Made by a program: the position numbers and the translations under genes. A model generated the notes under the pieces. It was not told the DNA's origin, did not search any database, and was given only the letters and a program-made list of their open reading frames with translations. Source: Ruminococcus sp. (lineage in GTDB: Bacteria; Bacillota; Clostridia; Oscillospirales; Acutalibacteraceae). From it: a stretch of DNA of 64,000 nucleotides. Within the stretch, counting starts at the first letter, position 1, and each line of letters starts with the position of its first letter. Shown here piece by piece: positions 1-8,809 of the stretch. Location of the stretch: assembly GCA_017404145.1 (NCBI GenBank), contig JAFRCW010000001.1:62001-126000 (forward strand), written 5' to 3'.

Positions 1-28
1 GGGAGCGCTAAGAGCAATTAAATTAATA

Positions 29-319
29 TTATTCAGCCTGAGCTTCTGCTTCTTTTCTTTTTGCAAAGCATTCGCTGCAATAGTAATCCTTGCCTTCCAT
101 CGGCTTAAATGGGATATGTGCTTCGCCGCCACAGTCCGCACACACGGTGGTGTGCATCTCACGATTCGCTCTTATTGCATTTTTGCGGGCAATACGGCAA
201 TCCTTACAGCGTTGGGGCTCATTGACGAAGCCCTTTTCAGCATAGAATTCCTGTTCGCCTGCCGTGAAAACAAACTCGTTTCCACAGTCTTTGCAAACCA
301 GAGTTTTGTCTTCGTACAT
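29..319 (-). CDS. zinc-ribbon domain protein (two Cys4 ribbons)
   Basis: A 96-residue protein with two zinc ribbons. The N-terminal one has CKDC near residue 10 and an NEPQRCKDCR segment, with the EQEFYAEKG spacer typical of the zf-trcl type probable zinc-binding domain. The C-terminal one has CADCGG and YYCSECF. I start at the ATG at 319, which has GAGG about ten bases upstream; the frame stays open further upstream but without a better start. Its role is unknown; such small double-ribbon proteins may bind nucleic acid or store zinc. The leader can fold into a two-step hairpin. Confidence 0.75.
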   Translation of the reverse strand: MYEDKTLVCKDCGNEFVFTAGEQEFYAEKGFVNEPQRCKDCRIARKNAIRANREMHTTVCADCGGEAHIPFKPMEGKDYYCSECFAKRKEAEAQAE

Positions 320-346
320 AGTGGTAACCTCACTTTGTTTATTTTT

Positions 347-386
347 ACCCCGCGGCGGAGTTGCACCGCCCACAGCTTGTCGGGGT
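347..386 (-). promoter_or_regulatory. two-step hairpin in the leader of the zinc-ribbon gene
   Basis: ACCCCG at 347-352 pairs with CGGGGT at 381-386. Inside it, GGCGG at 354-358 pairs with CCGCC at 366-370. The hairpin sits about 30 bases upstream of the start codon. Whether it regulates the gene is not known. Confidence 0.4.
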
Positions 387-541
387 ATATTACTCGGTAA
401 AAGCAACCACAGTTCCATCGTGTACAGCGTATTCGGGTCTAATTGGTACTAATTGTCTTTTCATCCAAACGAAACGAAAATAAGCTGTGATTTGGCTGTC
501 GGTCACTTTCTAAGTAATCACAGATTTTGCAAAGGGGTACA

Positions 542-1129
542 TCAGTGTTTACTTATTTTCTTTCTGGTTCGGGATAGCGCGTTCTCGACGGATTTCTCCG
601 ATACGTTCAAAAGCCGGGCGGTCTCCTTACAGGAAAACCCCTTGAGATAACACAGAGTCACCTCATATTCATAGGGAGAAAGCTCTTCCTTCAAACGTTT
701 GTAGAGTGAGCGGGTATGTTCTTTGCTCTCGAGTATCTCGTCAGGGGTGCTTTGGTTCGAGTCAAAGACGTCCTCGCTCTCATCGTCGAGAAATATCTTA
801 TTGTTATCGGGGATACGGCTCTTGGAAGAGGCGGCGCGAAGGACGCTGATGAATCGCTTTTCCACACACAGCGCCAGGAAGTTCTTAAAGCTCATATTCT
901 TATCACAGTCATATTTTCTGACCGCTATGAGCATCGCGACCATCGCCTCTTGGATCAGGTCCGTGGTATCGGGATACAGATCCCGTCCCCTGTACTTTTT
1001 CGCAATGGAGGATATCAGCCCCAGATACCTTGCCGCAATCAGCTCAAACGCCGTTTCGTCGCCGCTTTGAAACCGCTGGATCAGCTGAGCGTCATGGGGC
1101 AGAGGTTCTCTTGCTATATTTTCCTGCAG
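542..1129 (-). CDS. sigma-70 family RNA polymerase sigma factor, SigH-like
   Basis: An RNA polymerase sigma factor of about 195 residues. Region 2 carries DTTDLIQEAMVAMLIAVRKYD and the aromatic-rich SFKNFLALCVEKR segment. Region 4 carries YEYEVTLCYLKGFSCKETA followed by a helix-turn-helix, SEKSVENALSRTRKKI, as in Bacillus SigH. The start is unusual. The frame opens at 1192, but a promoter at 1164-1192 would put transcription start near 1157, so that start is excluded. The best Shine-Dalgarno is GAGGTG at 1137-1142, seven bases before a CTG at 1129. A GTG at 1144 without a ribosome site is the alternative. In sporulating relatives SigH drives early sporulation and stationary-phase genes; that role here is inferred. 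Confidence 0.85.
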   Translation of the reverse strand: MQENIAREPLPHDAQLIQRFQSGDETAFELIAARYLGLISSIAKKYRGRDLYPDTTDLIQEAMVAMLIAVRKYDCDKNMSFKNFLALCVEKRFISVLRAASSKSRIPDNNKIFLDDESEDVFDSNQSTPDEILESKEHTRSLYKRLKEELSPYEYEVTLCYLKGFSCKETARLLNVSEKSVENALSRTRKKISKH

Positions 1130-1163
1130 GATAAAGCACCTCACAATATAGATATCTACTTTA

Positions 1164-1192
1164 ATAATAAACAAAACAGCGATAAAAGTCAA
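1164..1192 (-). promoter_or_regulatory. promoter of the SigH-like gene
   Basis: TTGACT at 1187-1192 and TATTAT at 1164-1169 are separated by 17 bases on the minus strand. The match overlaps the first codons of the longest possible reading frame and so argues for a downstream start. Confidence 0.7.
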
Positions 1193-1274
1193 CAGTTTTT
1201 GTAAGATTCTGGATGACGAAGTTTTATTTGACTAAATATGATAAAAAAGAGTAAAAATTCGTTGACATTTTCTC

Positions 1275-1303
1275 TTGATTTTCTCAAACGTTCGTGCTAT
1301 AAT
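1275..1303 (+). promoter_or_regulatory. promoter of yifB
   Basis: TTGATT at 1275-1280, a 17-base spacer, and TATAAT at 1298-1303 with an extended -10 TG at 1295-1296. It lies 54 bases ahead of the start codon. Confidence 0.75.
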
Positions 1304-1356
1304 AAGTTAAATTAGAACATTTATACGATTGCTGACACAGAGAACGGGGGATCCAT

Positions 1357-2880
1357 ATGGTAGTTAAATGCAACAGTCTCGGATTATTCGGATTAAAAAG
1401 CTACGCAGTAGAGATCGAAGCGGATTTGTCCAGAGGCGTCGCCGCTTTTGAGATCGTCGGACTGCCCGATACCGCGGTCAAGGAGTCGAGAGACAGGGTC
1501 AGGATCGCGATGAAAAACTGCGGCTTTGAATTTCCCGCTTCGCGTCTGGTGCTCAACCTTGCGCCTGCGGACATCAAGAAAGAGGGACCGCTCTACGATT
1601 TGCCGATACTGGTCGCGATCCTGAAAGCGGCGCGGTATATCACGGTGAACACCGACGATTGCGCGTTCATCGGCGAGGTAGCGCTCTCGGGAGACGTTCG
1701 GCCGATCAACGGCGTGCTGCCGATGGCGATCGCCGCCAAGGAGCAGGGGATCAAAAAGCTCTTCGTTCCCTCTCACAACGGCAACGAAGGCGCAGTCGTC
1801 AAGGGGATCGAGGTTTATCCCGTCGCGAGTATTTACGAACTGGTCGATCATCTGTCCGGACGCAGACAGATCGAAAAAGCGGTGTATGTACAGGAGATAT
1901 CTCCCGACCTTTCCGCGCTTGACTTTTCACAGGTCAAGGGACAGGCGGAGGCGAAGCGCGCGCTGGAGATCGCCGCCGCAGGCGGACACAACGTCCTGCT
2001 GATCGGCTCTCCCGGCGCGGGCAAAAGTATGCTTGCCAAGCGAATGACAGGGATCCTTCCCGCGATGACCTTTGAGGAAACGATCGAGACCACCAAGATC
2101 CATTCTATCGCGGGTACGTTGAAGAAAGGAGCGGGACTGGTGACGCAGAGACCGTTCCGCACGCCGCACCATACCGTCACTAAGATCGGACTCTCCGGCG
2201 GCGGAACCAACCCGAAGCCCGGGGAGATATCGTTAGCCCATAACGGGATCTTGTTCCTCGACGAGCTGCCCGAGTTCAACCGCTCCACCTTAGAAGTGCT
2301 TCGTCAGCCGCTCGAGGACGGTACCGTGAGTATCGCGCGCGCCACAGGGAACTACACCTATCCCGCGCGGTTTATGATGATTGCGGCGATGAACCCCTGT
2401 CCCTGCGGCTTTTATAATCACCCGAAAAAGGAGTGTTCCTGTACCGATACCGCGGTACGCAGATATCTGAACAAGGTTTCGGGACCCTTGCTGGATCGCA
2501 TTGACATCCATATCGAGGTGCCGCCCGTCGAATATGACGACCTCAGCAGAAAGTCGGGAGAGGAGGAGTCCTCCCTGATCAGAGAGCGCGTCAACCGAGC
2601 GCGCAGGATCCAGCTTAACCGTTTTCAGGACAGCGGGATCCTCTGCAACGCGGGGATCGATGCGTCGATGTTTGACAAGGTATGCGTACTGGATGAAAAA
2701 GCGGACGCTATGCTGAAAAAGGCGTTCGACAAGCTCAACCTCACCGCCCGTGCTTACGACAGGATTATGAAGGTTGCGCGTACGATCGCCGACCTTGACC
2801 AAAGCGAGATCATCCGCGCCGCCCACATCAGCGAGGCGATCCAGTACCGCGCGCTGGACAGGAAGTACTGGAACCGATAA
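1357..2880 (+). CDS. YifB/ComM family Mg-chelatase-like AAA+ ATPase
   Basis: A 507-residue AAA+ ATPase, full length for the YifB/ComM family. An N-terminal ChlI-like domain contains FEIVGLPDTAVKESRDRVR. The ATPase domain has Walker A GSPGAGKSMLAKR near residue 217 and Walker B LFLDELPEF. MNPCPCG and a Cys-rich insert (KKECSC) follow, then a C-terminal Mg-chelatase-type lid. ComM is a hexameric helicase that promotes branch migration during natural transformation in some bacteria; in Firmicutes the role is less clear. GGGGGATCC precedes the ATG. The stop codon lies inside a perfect inverted repeat at 2871-2898. Confidence 0.93.
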   Translation: MVVKCNSLGLFGLKSYAVEIEADLSRGVAAFEIVGLPDTAVKESRDRVRIAMKNCGFEFPASRLVLNLAPADIKKEGPLYDLPILVAILKAARYITVNTDDCAFIGEVALSGDVRPINGVLPMAIAAKEQGIKKLFVPSHNGNEGAVVKGIEVYPVASIYELVDHLSGRRQIEKAVYVQEISPDLSALDFSQVKGQAEAKRALEIAAAGGHNVLLIGSPGAGKSMLAKRMTGILPAMTFEETIETTKIHSIAGTLKKGAGLVTQRPFRTPHHTVTKIGLSGGGTNPKPGEISLAHNGILFLDELPEFNRSTLEVLRQPLEDGTVSIARATGNYTYPARFMMIAAMNPCPCGFYNHPKKECSCTDTAVRRYLNKVSGPLLDRIDIHIEVPPVEYDDLSRKSGEEESSLIRERVNRARRIQLNRFQDSGILCNAGIDASMFDKVCVLDEKADAMLKKAFDKLNLTARAYDRIMKVARTIADLDQSEIIRAAHISEAIQYRALDRKYWNR

Positions 2881-2898
2881 CCTGTGGGTTATCGGTTC
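2871..2898. repeat. 12-bp inverted repeat spanning the yifB stop codon
   Basis: GAACCGATAACC at 2871-2882 is repeated exactly in inverted form at 2887-2898 around a four-base loop. The TAA stop at 2878-2880 is inside the left arm. No T-run follows, so a terminator role is doubtful. Confidence 0.7.
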
Positions 2899-3415
2899 AG
2901 TGCAGAGTGCAGAGCGCAGAGTGCAGAGCGTAGAGTGAATGAACGATGAGTTGTTGTGGGCGGCACACCCGCATCCGATTTGTATATGTCATTCAGAGGG
3001 GCTTCAGCCCCGAAGAATCCCCCTGTCATTACTGCCGGTTGTATTATAGAATTGTAGGGCAAGGCGCCCTCGACTTGCCGGTCGCAGAAGCGTTTCGATC
3101 ATATCAGGCGTTTCATACAGGAGCAGGATTTCACCGGTATTTCCTGTAACCGATAGGGATATCGTATCAGCCTTTCGGCAAGTCGAAGGCGCCTTGCCCT
3201 ACGGTTGAGGCGACTGTTTCGTCCTTGACTCGATGGACCTGCAGGTTTTCAAGAGGGTCAAAACGTTGTTCTTGATACAAGACGCAACCCTTTGATACTT
3301 GTTGCGGAACAATTACAATATAATTACAATAAAGAATTATAAATATAGAAATTTCGTATAAAGGCGGTGGATAATTCCATACAACATTACCAAAATTGAT
3401 TACAAAAGAGTATTT
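2899..3415. repeat. intergenic repeat mosaic between yifB and murA
   Basis: No gene is seen here. It opens with iterated GTGCAGAGTGCAGAG words (2900-2938). A half copy of the GTCATTCAGAG...GAATCCCC element follows at 2988-3053. Two 26-base arms that are complementary with one mismatch (3055-3080 and 3176-3201) carry the TAGGGCAAGGCGCC word. The rest, to about 3415, is AT-rich and unremarkable. Confidence 0.65.
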
Positions 3416-3418
3416 CGG

Positions 3419-3447
3419 TTGACTTTACTTTGACTTTGTATTATCTT
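3419..3447 (+). promoter_or_regulatory. probable promoter of murA copy 1
   Basis: TTGACT at 3419-3424 and TATCTT at 3442-3447 with 17-base spacing. A small hairpin (GACGCAGG/CCTTGCGTC, 3454-3473) lies just downstream in the leader. Confidence 0.5.
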
Positions 3448-3565
3448 TATAGTGACGCAGGAGACCTTGCGTCTTTGTGGCTATACGCTTTTTTCGGGAA
3501 TTTTGGCTCATTTTTGCCATGATTCCGCAGTTTTGGATATATCACTGTCTTAGGAAGTGACTGTT

Positions 3566-4855
3566 TTGGAGAAAATTGTTATCAATGGCGGAAAGCCTCT
3601 GTTCGGAGAGGTTACTGTCAGCGGCGCGAAGAACGCGGCGGTTGCGATCATTCCTGCCGTGGTGCTCTGTGACGAGCCTTGCCGCATTGAAAATATCCCG
3701 AATATCAGCGACGTCGCTCTGATTGCGACCATCCTTCAGGAGATGGGAGCTGTCGTGCGCCGTGTGGATAAAAATACGCTGGATATCGACCCTCGACCGA
3801 TCAACACCTACATCGCTACCGATGAGGCGGTCAGAGGAATGAGAGCGTCCTACTATCTGTTGGGCGCGCTGCTCGGAAGATTCCACAACGCAAAGGTTGC
3901 TCTGCCCGGCGGCTGCAACTTCGGCGTTCGTCCGATCGACCAGCACCTCAAGGGCTTCCAGCTGATGGGCGCGAAGAACGAGCTGATCAACGGCGCGATT
4001 ATCGAGCTGACCACCGAAGGCTCCTTCCACGGCGCGCGGATCTATTTTGATACCGTGTCCGTCGGATCGACCATCAATGTGATGCTTGCCGCGGTCAAGG
4101 CGGAGGGTCAGACCATCATCGAGAACGCGGCGCGTGAGCCGCACATCGTCGATTTGGCGAACTTCCTCAACTCTATGGGCGCGAACATCAGAGGCGCCGG
4201 TACCGATACCATCAAGATCCGCGGCGTGGAGTATCTCCGCGGCGTGACCTATTCTATTATCCCCGACCAGATCGAGGCGGGCACCTATATGGCTGCCGCC
4301 GCCGCAACAAGGGGAAAGATTACCGTCAGAAACATCACTCCGAGACATCTCGAGAGTATCTCCGCAAAGCTCAGAGAAATGGGCTGTGACGTAGAAGAAT
4401 ACGACGAGGCGGTCGTTGTCGACGCGACGAACCGCAAGCTCAACCGCGTCAACATCAAGACGATGCCGCATCCCGGCTTCCCGACCGACTGCCAGCCGCA
4501 GTTTGTCGCGCTGCTTACCACGATCAAGGGGACTTCCATTGTGAACGAGAGCGTATGGGATAACCGTTATCAGTATGTTTCCGAGCTGGTGCGTATGGGC
4601 GCGAAGATCTCCGTCGAGGGCAGACTCGCGATCGTAGAGGGCGGGCCTCTTACCGCCGCTCCCGTGAAAGCGACCGACCTGAGAGCAGGCGCCGCGATGA
4701 TCATCGCGGGACTGGTTGCCGAGGGCAGCACCTACATCTCCAGCATCAGCTATATCGAAAGAGGCTATTCCGACGTCGTCACCAAGTTCCAGGCGCTCGG
4801 CGCGGATATCAAGAAGATTTACGTCCCCGACCGTCGGGCGGCAAAAAGAGCATGA
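3566..4855 (+). CDS. murA: UDP-N-acetylglucosamine 1-carboxyvinyltransferase (first copy)
   Basis: MurA adds enolpyruvate from PEP to UDP-GlcNAc, the first committed step of peptidoglycan synthesis in the cytoplasm. The 429-residue protein has the two-lobed repeat of the family, an early SGAKNAA motif, and the loop cysteine (fosfomycin target) in [13 protein letters not shown] at about residue 117. I choose TTG at 3566: AGGAAG at 3552-3557 is eight bases upstream, and the product then begins EKIVINGG as MurA proteins usually do. A GTG at 3557 would overlap that ribosome site. This copy stands alone; a second lies in the division cluster at 38719. A GAAGCG-family element and a terminator follow directly. 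Confidence 0.93.
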   Translation: MEKIVINGGKPLFGEVTVSGAKNAAVAIIPAVVLCDEPCRIENIPNISDVALIATILQEMGAVVRRVDKNTLDIDPRPINTYIATDEAVRGMRASYYLLGALLGRFHNAKVALPGGCNFGVRPIDQHLKGFQLMGAKNELINGAIIELTTEGSFHGARIYFDTVSVGSTINVMLAAVKAEGQTIIENAAREPHIVDLANFLNSMGANIRGAGTDTIKIRGVEYLRGVTYSIIPDQIEAGTYMAAAAATRGKITVRNITPRHLESISAKLREMGCDVEEYDEAVVVDATNRKLNRVNIKTMPHPGFPTDCQPQFVALLTTIKGTSIVNESVWDNRYQYVSELVRMGAKISVEGRLAIVEGGPLTAAPVKATDLRAGAAMIIAGLVAEGSTYISSISYIERGYSDVVTKFQALGADIKKIYVPDRRAAKRA

Positions 4856-4859
4856 ACAC

Positions 4860-4997
4860 GAAGCGTCCGAGTCGCGGAGCCCTCAGATAACGACTGACGA
4901 GACGGGACCGTCCGATAAGAACTCCCAAAGAGTTTGTTCGGATGGTTAGTCGAGTGGGAGTTATACGAGGATCAGCGAAGCGAAACGAGGCGTGACA
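4860..4997 (+). ncRNA. GAAGCG-family structured element, copy 1 (3' UTR of murA)
   Basis: A 138-nt element starting five bases after the murA stop. It begins GAAGCGTCCGAG and ends GCGTGACA. Predicted helices: P1 4881-4891 with 4960-4970; P2 GACT 4892-4895 with AGTC 4948-4951; P3 ACCGTCCGA 4907-4915 with TCGGATGGT 4938-4946; P4 GAACTC 4919-4924 with GAGTTT 4930-4935. Copies at 20342 and 34815 share the fold with compensatory changes in P3 and P4. I do not recognise it as a named RNA family. It could be a structured RNA or a small mobile repeat. Confidence 0.55.
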
Positions 4998-5004
4998 AGA
5001 GGAC

Positions 5005-5031
5005 AAAAGGGTACTGAGGTACCCTTTTTTT
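5005..5031 (+). terminator. intrinsic terminator after murA and the GAAGCG element
   Basis: GGGTAC (5009-5014), loop TGAG, GTACCC (5019-5024), then seven T. A-rich bases upstream extend the stem into the T-run. Confidence 0.85.
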
Positions 5032-5282
5032 AGTGAATGGTGAAAGGTGAAGGGTGAAGAGTTGAGGGAAAATCCTTGCGGATTTTTGGATTCCTATTTT
5101 TAGTTATTGCAACACTGTTTATCACCAATACAAATCGGGTGTCGGGCAGAGCCCGCCATCAACCATTCACCATTCACCTTTCACCCAAACAATCGGGTGC
5201 GGGTGTCCCGCCCTCCATTTATCATTTATCATTTATCAGTTATCATTCATCATTTCATATTATCATTCATCATTTAATTATC
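5032..5282. repeat. intergenic repeat mosaic before walJ
   Basis: No gene is seen. GTGAATGGTGAAAGG words at 5032-5065 reappear in complement as CCATTCACCATTCACC at 5161-5185. Around them are GTGTCGGGCAGAGCCCGCC and GCGGGTGTCCCGCC hairpin cassettes. ATTTATCATTTATC words fill 5216-5280, right up to the walJ ribosome site. Confidence 0.65.
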
Positions 5283-5293
5283 AGGAGAACACT

Positions 5294-6082
5294 ATGGCAA
5301 AGATCGTTCCGCTGTTTTCGTCATCACGCGGGAACTCATATTATATACAGGGAAATTCAGATGCGATCCTGATCGACGCGGGCAGAAACTGCAAGCAGAT
5401 CGAACTGGCTCTTTCAATGAACGGACTGTCGATGGAGAACGTAAGGGCGATATTCGTGACCCATGAGCATTCCGATCACATCAGCGCGCTGAACGTTCTG
5501 CTCAAGCGGTATAAGCTGCCGCTGTTCGCGACCCAAGGCACCTTGGAAGAACTCGCTTCAAAAAATATCCTTCCTGCGGGCGCGAACGCCAATGTGATCG
5601 AAAACACGGTGTTCATCGGGGATTTTGCGATCCGTCGGGTCGAGACCTCCCATGACGCGCGGGAGAGCTGCGGCTATTTTGTCACCACGCCCGACCGCAG
5701 AAAAGTCTCTGTCGTGACCGATACCGGTTATCTGACTGATGACGCCAAAGCCGCGATCGGACAAAGCCACTGCGCGGTAGTAGAGTCTAATCACGATATC
5801 GATATGCTCAAATCAGGAGGCTACCCCTATATCATCAAGAAACGTATCCTCTCCGACTACGGGCATCTTTCCAACCTGTCCTGCGCTCAGGCGCTGCCTT
5901 CCTTTGTGGAACAGGGACTGACGCGCATCATCCTCGCCCATTTGAGCGCCGAGAACAATATGCCGAAGATCGCGCTGGATGAAGCGGTATCGTCGCTTGC
6001 CAAGGCACAGATGGTGCTCAACAGCGACTATATGATCGACGTCGCGTCGCCCGACTGTATCGGAAAGAGTATGGTGTTCTGA
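5294..6082 (+). CDS. walJ: MBL-fold metallohydrolase, WalJ/YycJ-like
   Basis: A 262-residue metallo-beta-lactamase fold protein. It starts with the VPLFSSSRGNSYYI strand typical of YycJ/WalJ and carries the metal motif THEHSDH near residue 57. Further metal ligands are in TSHDARESCGY, VTDTGYLTD and ILAHLSAENN. In Bacillus the gene belongs to the walRK locus, just upstream of rlmH, and affects cell-wall and DNA homeostasis; the exact substrate is not established. AGGAGA precedes the ATG. rlmH starts two bases after the stop, so the two are probably co-transcribed. Confidence 0.85.
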   Translation: MAKIVPLFSSSRGNSYYIQGNSDAILIDAGRNCKQIELALSMNGLSMENVRAIFVTHEHSDHISALNVLLKRYKLPLFATQGTLEELASKNILPAGANANVIENTVFIGDFAIRRVETSHDARESCGYFVTTPDRRKVSVVTDTGYLTDDAKAAIGQSHCAVVESNHDIDMLKSGGYPYIIKKRILSDYGHLSNLSCAQALPSFVEQGLTRIILAHLSAENNMPKIALDEAVSSLAKAQMVLNSDYMIDVASPDCIGKSMVF

Positions 6083-6083
6083 G

Positions 6084-6563
6084 ATGCTGAGTGTCAAGAT
6101 CATTTGTATCGGAAAACTGAAAGAGAAATATTTAAAGGACGCGGTCGCGGAATACACCAAGCGGCTGTCGCCTTTATGTAAATTTGAGATATTAGAGCTT
6201 TCTGAGGAGTACACGCCCGACAACCCATCCGACGCGCAGATCGCCGTGACGATTGAGAAAGAATCCGAAAAGATCCTTTCCAAGATCGCGCCGAGTGACT
6301 ATGTGATCGCGATGTGCGTCGAAGGGAAGAACCTGTCCTCCGAGGAGCTGTCGCAAAAGCTCGAGAACATCACCCTCACCCACAGCGCGGTGGACTTTAT
6401 CATCGGCGGCTCGTGGGGACTTTGTGACGCTTTGAAGCAGCGGGCGGACTTTCGTCTATCTATGGGCAAGATGACATTTCCGCACCAGCTGTTCCGCGTG
6501 ATGCTCTGTGAGCAGATCTACCGCGCGTTTCAAATTTCAAAAGGGACGAAATACCACAAATAG
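6084..6563 (+). CDS. rlmH: 23S rRNA (pseudouridine1915-N3)-methyltransferase
   Basis: RlmH is a SPOUT (knotted) methyltransferase that methylates pseudouridine 1915 in helix 69 of 23S rRNA on the assembled 70S ribosome. The protein has the usual length of 159 residues. It carries VKIICIGKLKEKYLKDA at the N terminus, FIIGGSWGL for the SAM-binding knot, and the diagnostic end MTFPHQLFRVMLCEQIYRA followed by GTKYHK. It lies directly after walJ, the same neighbourhood as in Bacillus. Confidence 0.95.
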   Translation: MLSVKIICIGKLKEKYLKDAVAEYTKRLSPLCKFEILELSEEYTPDNPSDAQIAVTIEKESEKILSKIAPSDYVIAMCVEGKNLSSEELSQKLENITLTHSAVDFIIGGSWGLCDALKQRADFRLSMGKMTFPHQLFRVMLCEQIYRAFQISKGTKYHK

Positions 6564-6565
6564 TT

Positions 6566-6658
6566 GTTAGTTTTTGGTTGTCGGTTTTCAGTTGACCATC
6601 TCCGATGATGTCTGCAACACCGAAAACAGACAACTAACAACCAACGACTAACAACCAG
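6566..6658. repeat. inverted pair of GTTGTTAGTT-type words
   Basis: GTTGTTAGTTTTTGG and GTCGGTTTTCAGTTG follow the rlmH stop. The complementary AACAGACAACTAACAACC words at 6629-6658 end immediately before the rqcH ribosome site. The gap is therefore one imperfect inverted repeat. Confidence 0.6.
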
Positions 6659-6667
6659 GAGCTTACC

Positions 6668-8365
6668 ATGGCTTTCGACGGAATGATGATGTCGCTGATA
6701 CGAAGAGAACTGCTCGCAGTACTTTCCGGTGCGCGAGTGACGCAGGTCTACCAGCCCGCGCGCGACGAGCTTGTCTTTTCATTCAGGACATTTGACAAAA
6801 CCAAAAAACTGCTGATCAGGCTCTCGGATGCCCCGAGGGTCCATTTGACCGTGTCCGAAATCGAAAATCCCAAGGTGCCGCCGATGATGTGTATGCTGCT
6901 TAGAAAACGCCTCTGCGGCGCGAGACTCGAGGATATCGAACAGCCCGAGAATGAGAGGATCCTGCTGTTTCGCTTTGACGCGGTGAACGAGATCGGCGAC
7001 AGAGAAGCGCTGACCCTTGCCGTGGAGATTATGGGCAGATATTCTAACGCGATCCTGCTCGATCCCGATCAGAACGTGATCGAATCCGTAAGGAGGATCG
7101 ACTTCTCCGAGAGTCAGGAGCGCGTGCTGCTGCCGAAGATGCCGTATGAGCTGCCCCCGAAGCAGGAGAAGCTGTACCTTGCCTCATGCCCCGCCGACGA
7201 AATCGCCCGGCGCATCAAAGAAGCGGGCGCGGACGACCGTGCGGCGCTCTCGGTGATTCAGGGCGTTTCTCCGATCATCGCGCGGGAGATCATCTATCGC
7301 GCCGAACAAGCCGCGGATTTCGACAAAGAACTGACGGAACAAATTCATCAATTACAGCAAATCGAAAAGACCGGAGAAGGTCAGCCGACGACAGTGTTCA
7401 AGGCGGACGGCTCGCCGATGGATATGAGCTTCCTCTCCGTGACCCAGTACGAGGGCGCGCTCGAGACAAGAGCGTACGACAGCATCTCACAGATGCTCGA
7501 TGACTTCTATGCACAGCGCGACAGGCGGGCGAGAATCAAGGCAAAGACTGCCGATCTCACCCGTATTCTCAAGACGGCGACCGAGAGACTCAGCCGCAAA
7601 CTGAACCTCCAGCGCGCCGATCTGAAGAAGTGCGCCGACAGAGAAGAACTGCGGATCAAGGGCGACCTTCTGCAGGCGAATCTCTACCGTATTCAAAAAG
7701 GAGAGAGCCGCATCACGGTGGAGAACTTCTATGACGAGAACGGGGCAGAGCTGACAATCTCGCTCAATCCCGCGATCTCCCCAGCGCAGAACGCTCAGCG
7801 GTATTATAAAGAGTATAACAAGGCGAAAACCAGAGAAAAGAAACTGACGGAACAGATCGCGCTCGCCGAAGAGGAGCTTCTCTATATTGAGAGCGTATCC
7901 GACGCGCTCTCCCGCGCTGAGGGGGAGCAGGAACTGTCTCAGATCCGCTCGGAGCTTTCTGAACAGGGCTATATCAAGGCGCAAAAGGGCAGACGAATGA
8001 AAGAAAAGCCTCTGCCGCCTCTCACATACCAAAGCAAAAACGGCTTTGTGATCTTAGTCGGCAGAAACAACCGCCAGAACGATCTTTTAACGCTCAAGAC
8101 CGCGAACAAGAACGATATCTGGCTTCATACGAAAAACATCCCCGGCTCTCACGTGATCATCTGCTCAAACGGCAGAGAGGTACCCGACACGACGCTGGAA
8201 GAAGCCGCGCGTCTCGCCGCTGCTCACTCAAAAGCGCGGGAGTCCTCACAGGTGCCGGTGGATTACACCGCCGTCAAAAACGTTTCCAAGCCGCAGGGCG
8301 CAAAGCCCGGCAGGGTGATCTATGTGAACTACCGGACGGTGTATGTGAAACCTCTTTTGAACTAA
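6668..8365 (+). CDS. rqcH: NFACT family protein RqcH
   Basis: RqcH binds obstructed 50S subunits and recruits alanine-tRNA to add C-terminal alanine tails, marking stalled nascent chains for degradation. The 565-residue protein has the NFACT-N domain (starting AFDGMMMSLIRRELL), the conserved Asp-Arg pair at 111-112 and EIMGRYSNAIL. HhH and long coiled-coil regions lie at about 180-430, and a C-terminal NFACT-R domain contains DIWLHTKNIPGSHVII. Older annotations call it fibronectin-binding protein. AGGAG precedes the ATG. mutS2, encoding the ribosome-splitting partner in Bacillus, lies 2.3 kb downstream on the other strand. Confidence 0.94.
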   Translation: MAFDGMMMSLIRRELLAVLSGARVTQVYQPARDELVFSFRTFDKTKKLLIRLSDAPRVHLTVSEIENPKVPPMMCMLLRKRLCGARLEDIEQPENERILLFRFDAVNEIGDREALTLAVEIMGRYSNAILLDPDQNVIESVRRIDFSESQERVLLPKMPYELPPKQEKLYLASCPADEIARRIKEAGADDRAALSVIQGVSPIIAREIIYRAEQAADFDKELTEQIHQLQQIEKTGEGQPTTVFKADGSPMDMSFLSVTQYEGALETRAYDSISQMLDDFYAQRDRRARIKAKTADLTRILKTATERLSRKLNLQRADLKKCADREELRIKGDLLQANLYRIQKGESRITVENFYDENGAELTISLNPAISPAQNAQRYYKEYNKAKTREKKLTEQIALAEEELLYIESVSDALSRAEGEQELSQIRSELSEQGYIKAQKGRRMKEKPLPPLTYQSKNGFVILVGRNNRQNDLLTLKTANKNDIWLHTKNIPGSHVIICSNGREVPDTTLEEAARLAAAHSKARESSQVPVDYTAVKNVSKPQGAKPGRVIYVNYRTVYVKPLLN

Positions 8366-8640
8366 GAAATAAGAAATAAGAAATAAGAACTGAAAGGGCG
8401 GACGCTGTCCGCACCTGATTGGAATAACAGTAGGGGAAGGTCTTGACCTTCCCGAAACGTTGATATCATCGCAATGTTTATAAAAAGGTTACTCCCGTTG
8501 GTCGAACAATTTGTATATGCGGTTCGATGTGGGCATCGAACTCTACGACTTTATGAAATGCCCTCCCGAAACTCTGCACGCTGCACTCTGCACTTAACCG
8601 GCGTCCTGCGGCGGGAATCGAGTTAGTATTTGTCTGTTCT
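8366..8640. repeat. intergenic repeat mosaic after rqcH
   Basis: No gene is seen in 8366-8700. AAGAAATAAGAAATAAG words start at the rqcH stop. Then come a GCGGACGCTGTCCGCACC hairpin, the GTAGGGGAAGGTCTTGACC cassette (8432-8454), a diverged GGTTACTCxCxT...CGAACAATTT word (8487-8513), and CTCTGCACGCTGCACTCTGC (8572-8595). Confidence 0.6.
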
Positions 8641-8708
8641 GCCCTAGGGTGAAGCAGAGATATTGTATAACTTGCCGATTTTGTTCAATATTCTTTTTGA
8701 GAAGCAAT

Positions 8709-8737
8709 TTGACAGGTGAATCCGTTATATTTATATT
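8709..8737 (+). promoter_or_regulatory. promoter of the Na/Pi cotransporter gene
   Basis: TTGACA at 8709-8714 and TATATT at 8732-8737, spaced by 17 bases. Confidence 0.75.
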
Positions 8738-8809
8738 AGGGTAATTTGAACTGACAACTTGCCCATATATTATACTGTAGCCAATCGAAACATTTATTGC
8801 GGAGTTATT

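Noticed and set aside
1262..1267. TTGACA upstream of yifB as its -35
   Set aside because: It is 30 bases from the TATAAT. TTGATT at 1275 has the correct 17-base spacing instead.
2946..3149. 67-codon frame after yifB
   Set aside because: It runs through repeat words and has no ribosome site.
3542..4471. 309-codon minus-strand frame opposite murA copy 1
   Set aside because: Antisense shadow of murA with typical His/Asp/Arg-rich composition.
4809..5006. Short minus-strand frame whose peptide (CHASFRF...RITPTRLTIRTNSL) recurs near 34850-34960
   Set aside because: It recurs only because the GAAGCG element is repeated. Copy 2 differs by indels that break the frame, so it is not a gene family.
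5216..5280. Iterated ATTTATC words as a possible CRISPR array
   Set aside because: Words are contiguous microsatellite-like repeats without unique spacers, and no cas gene is present.
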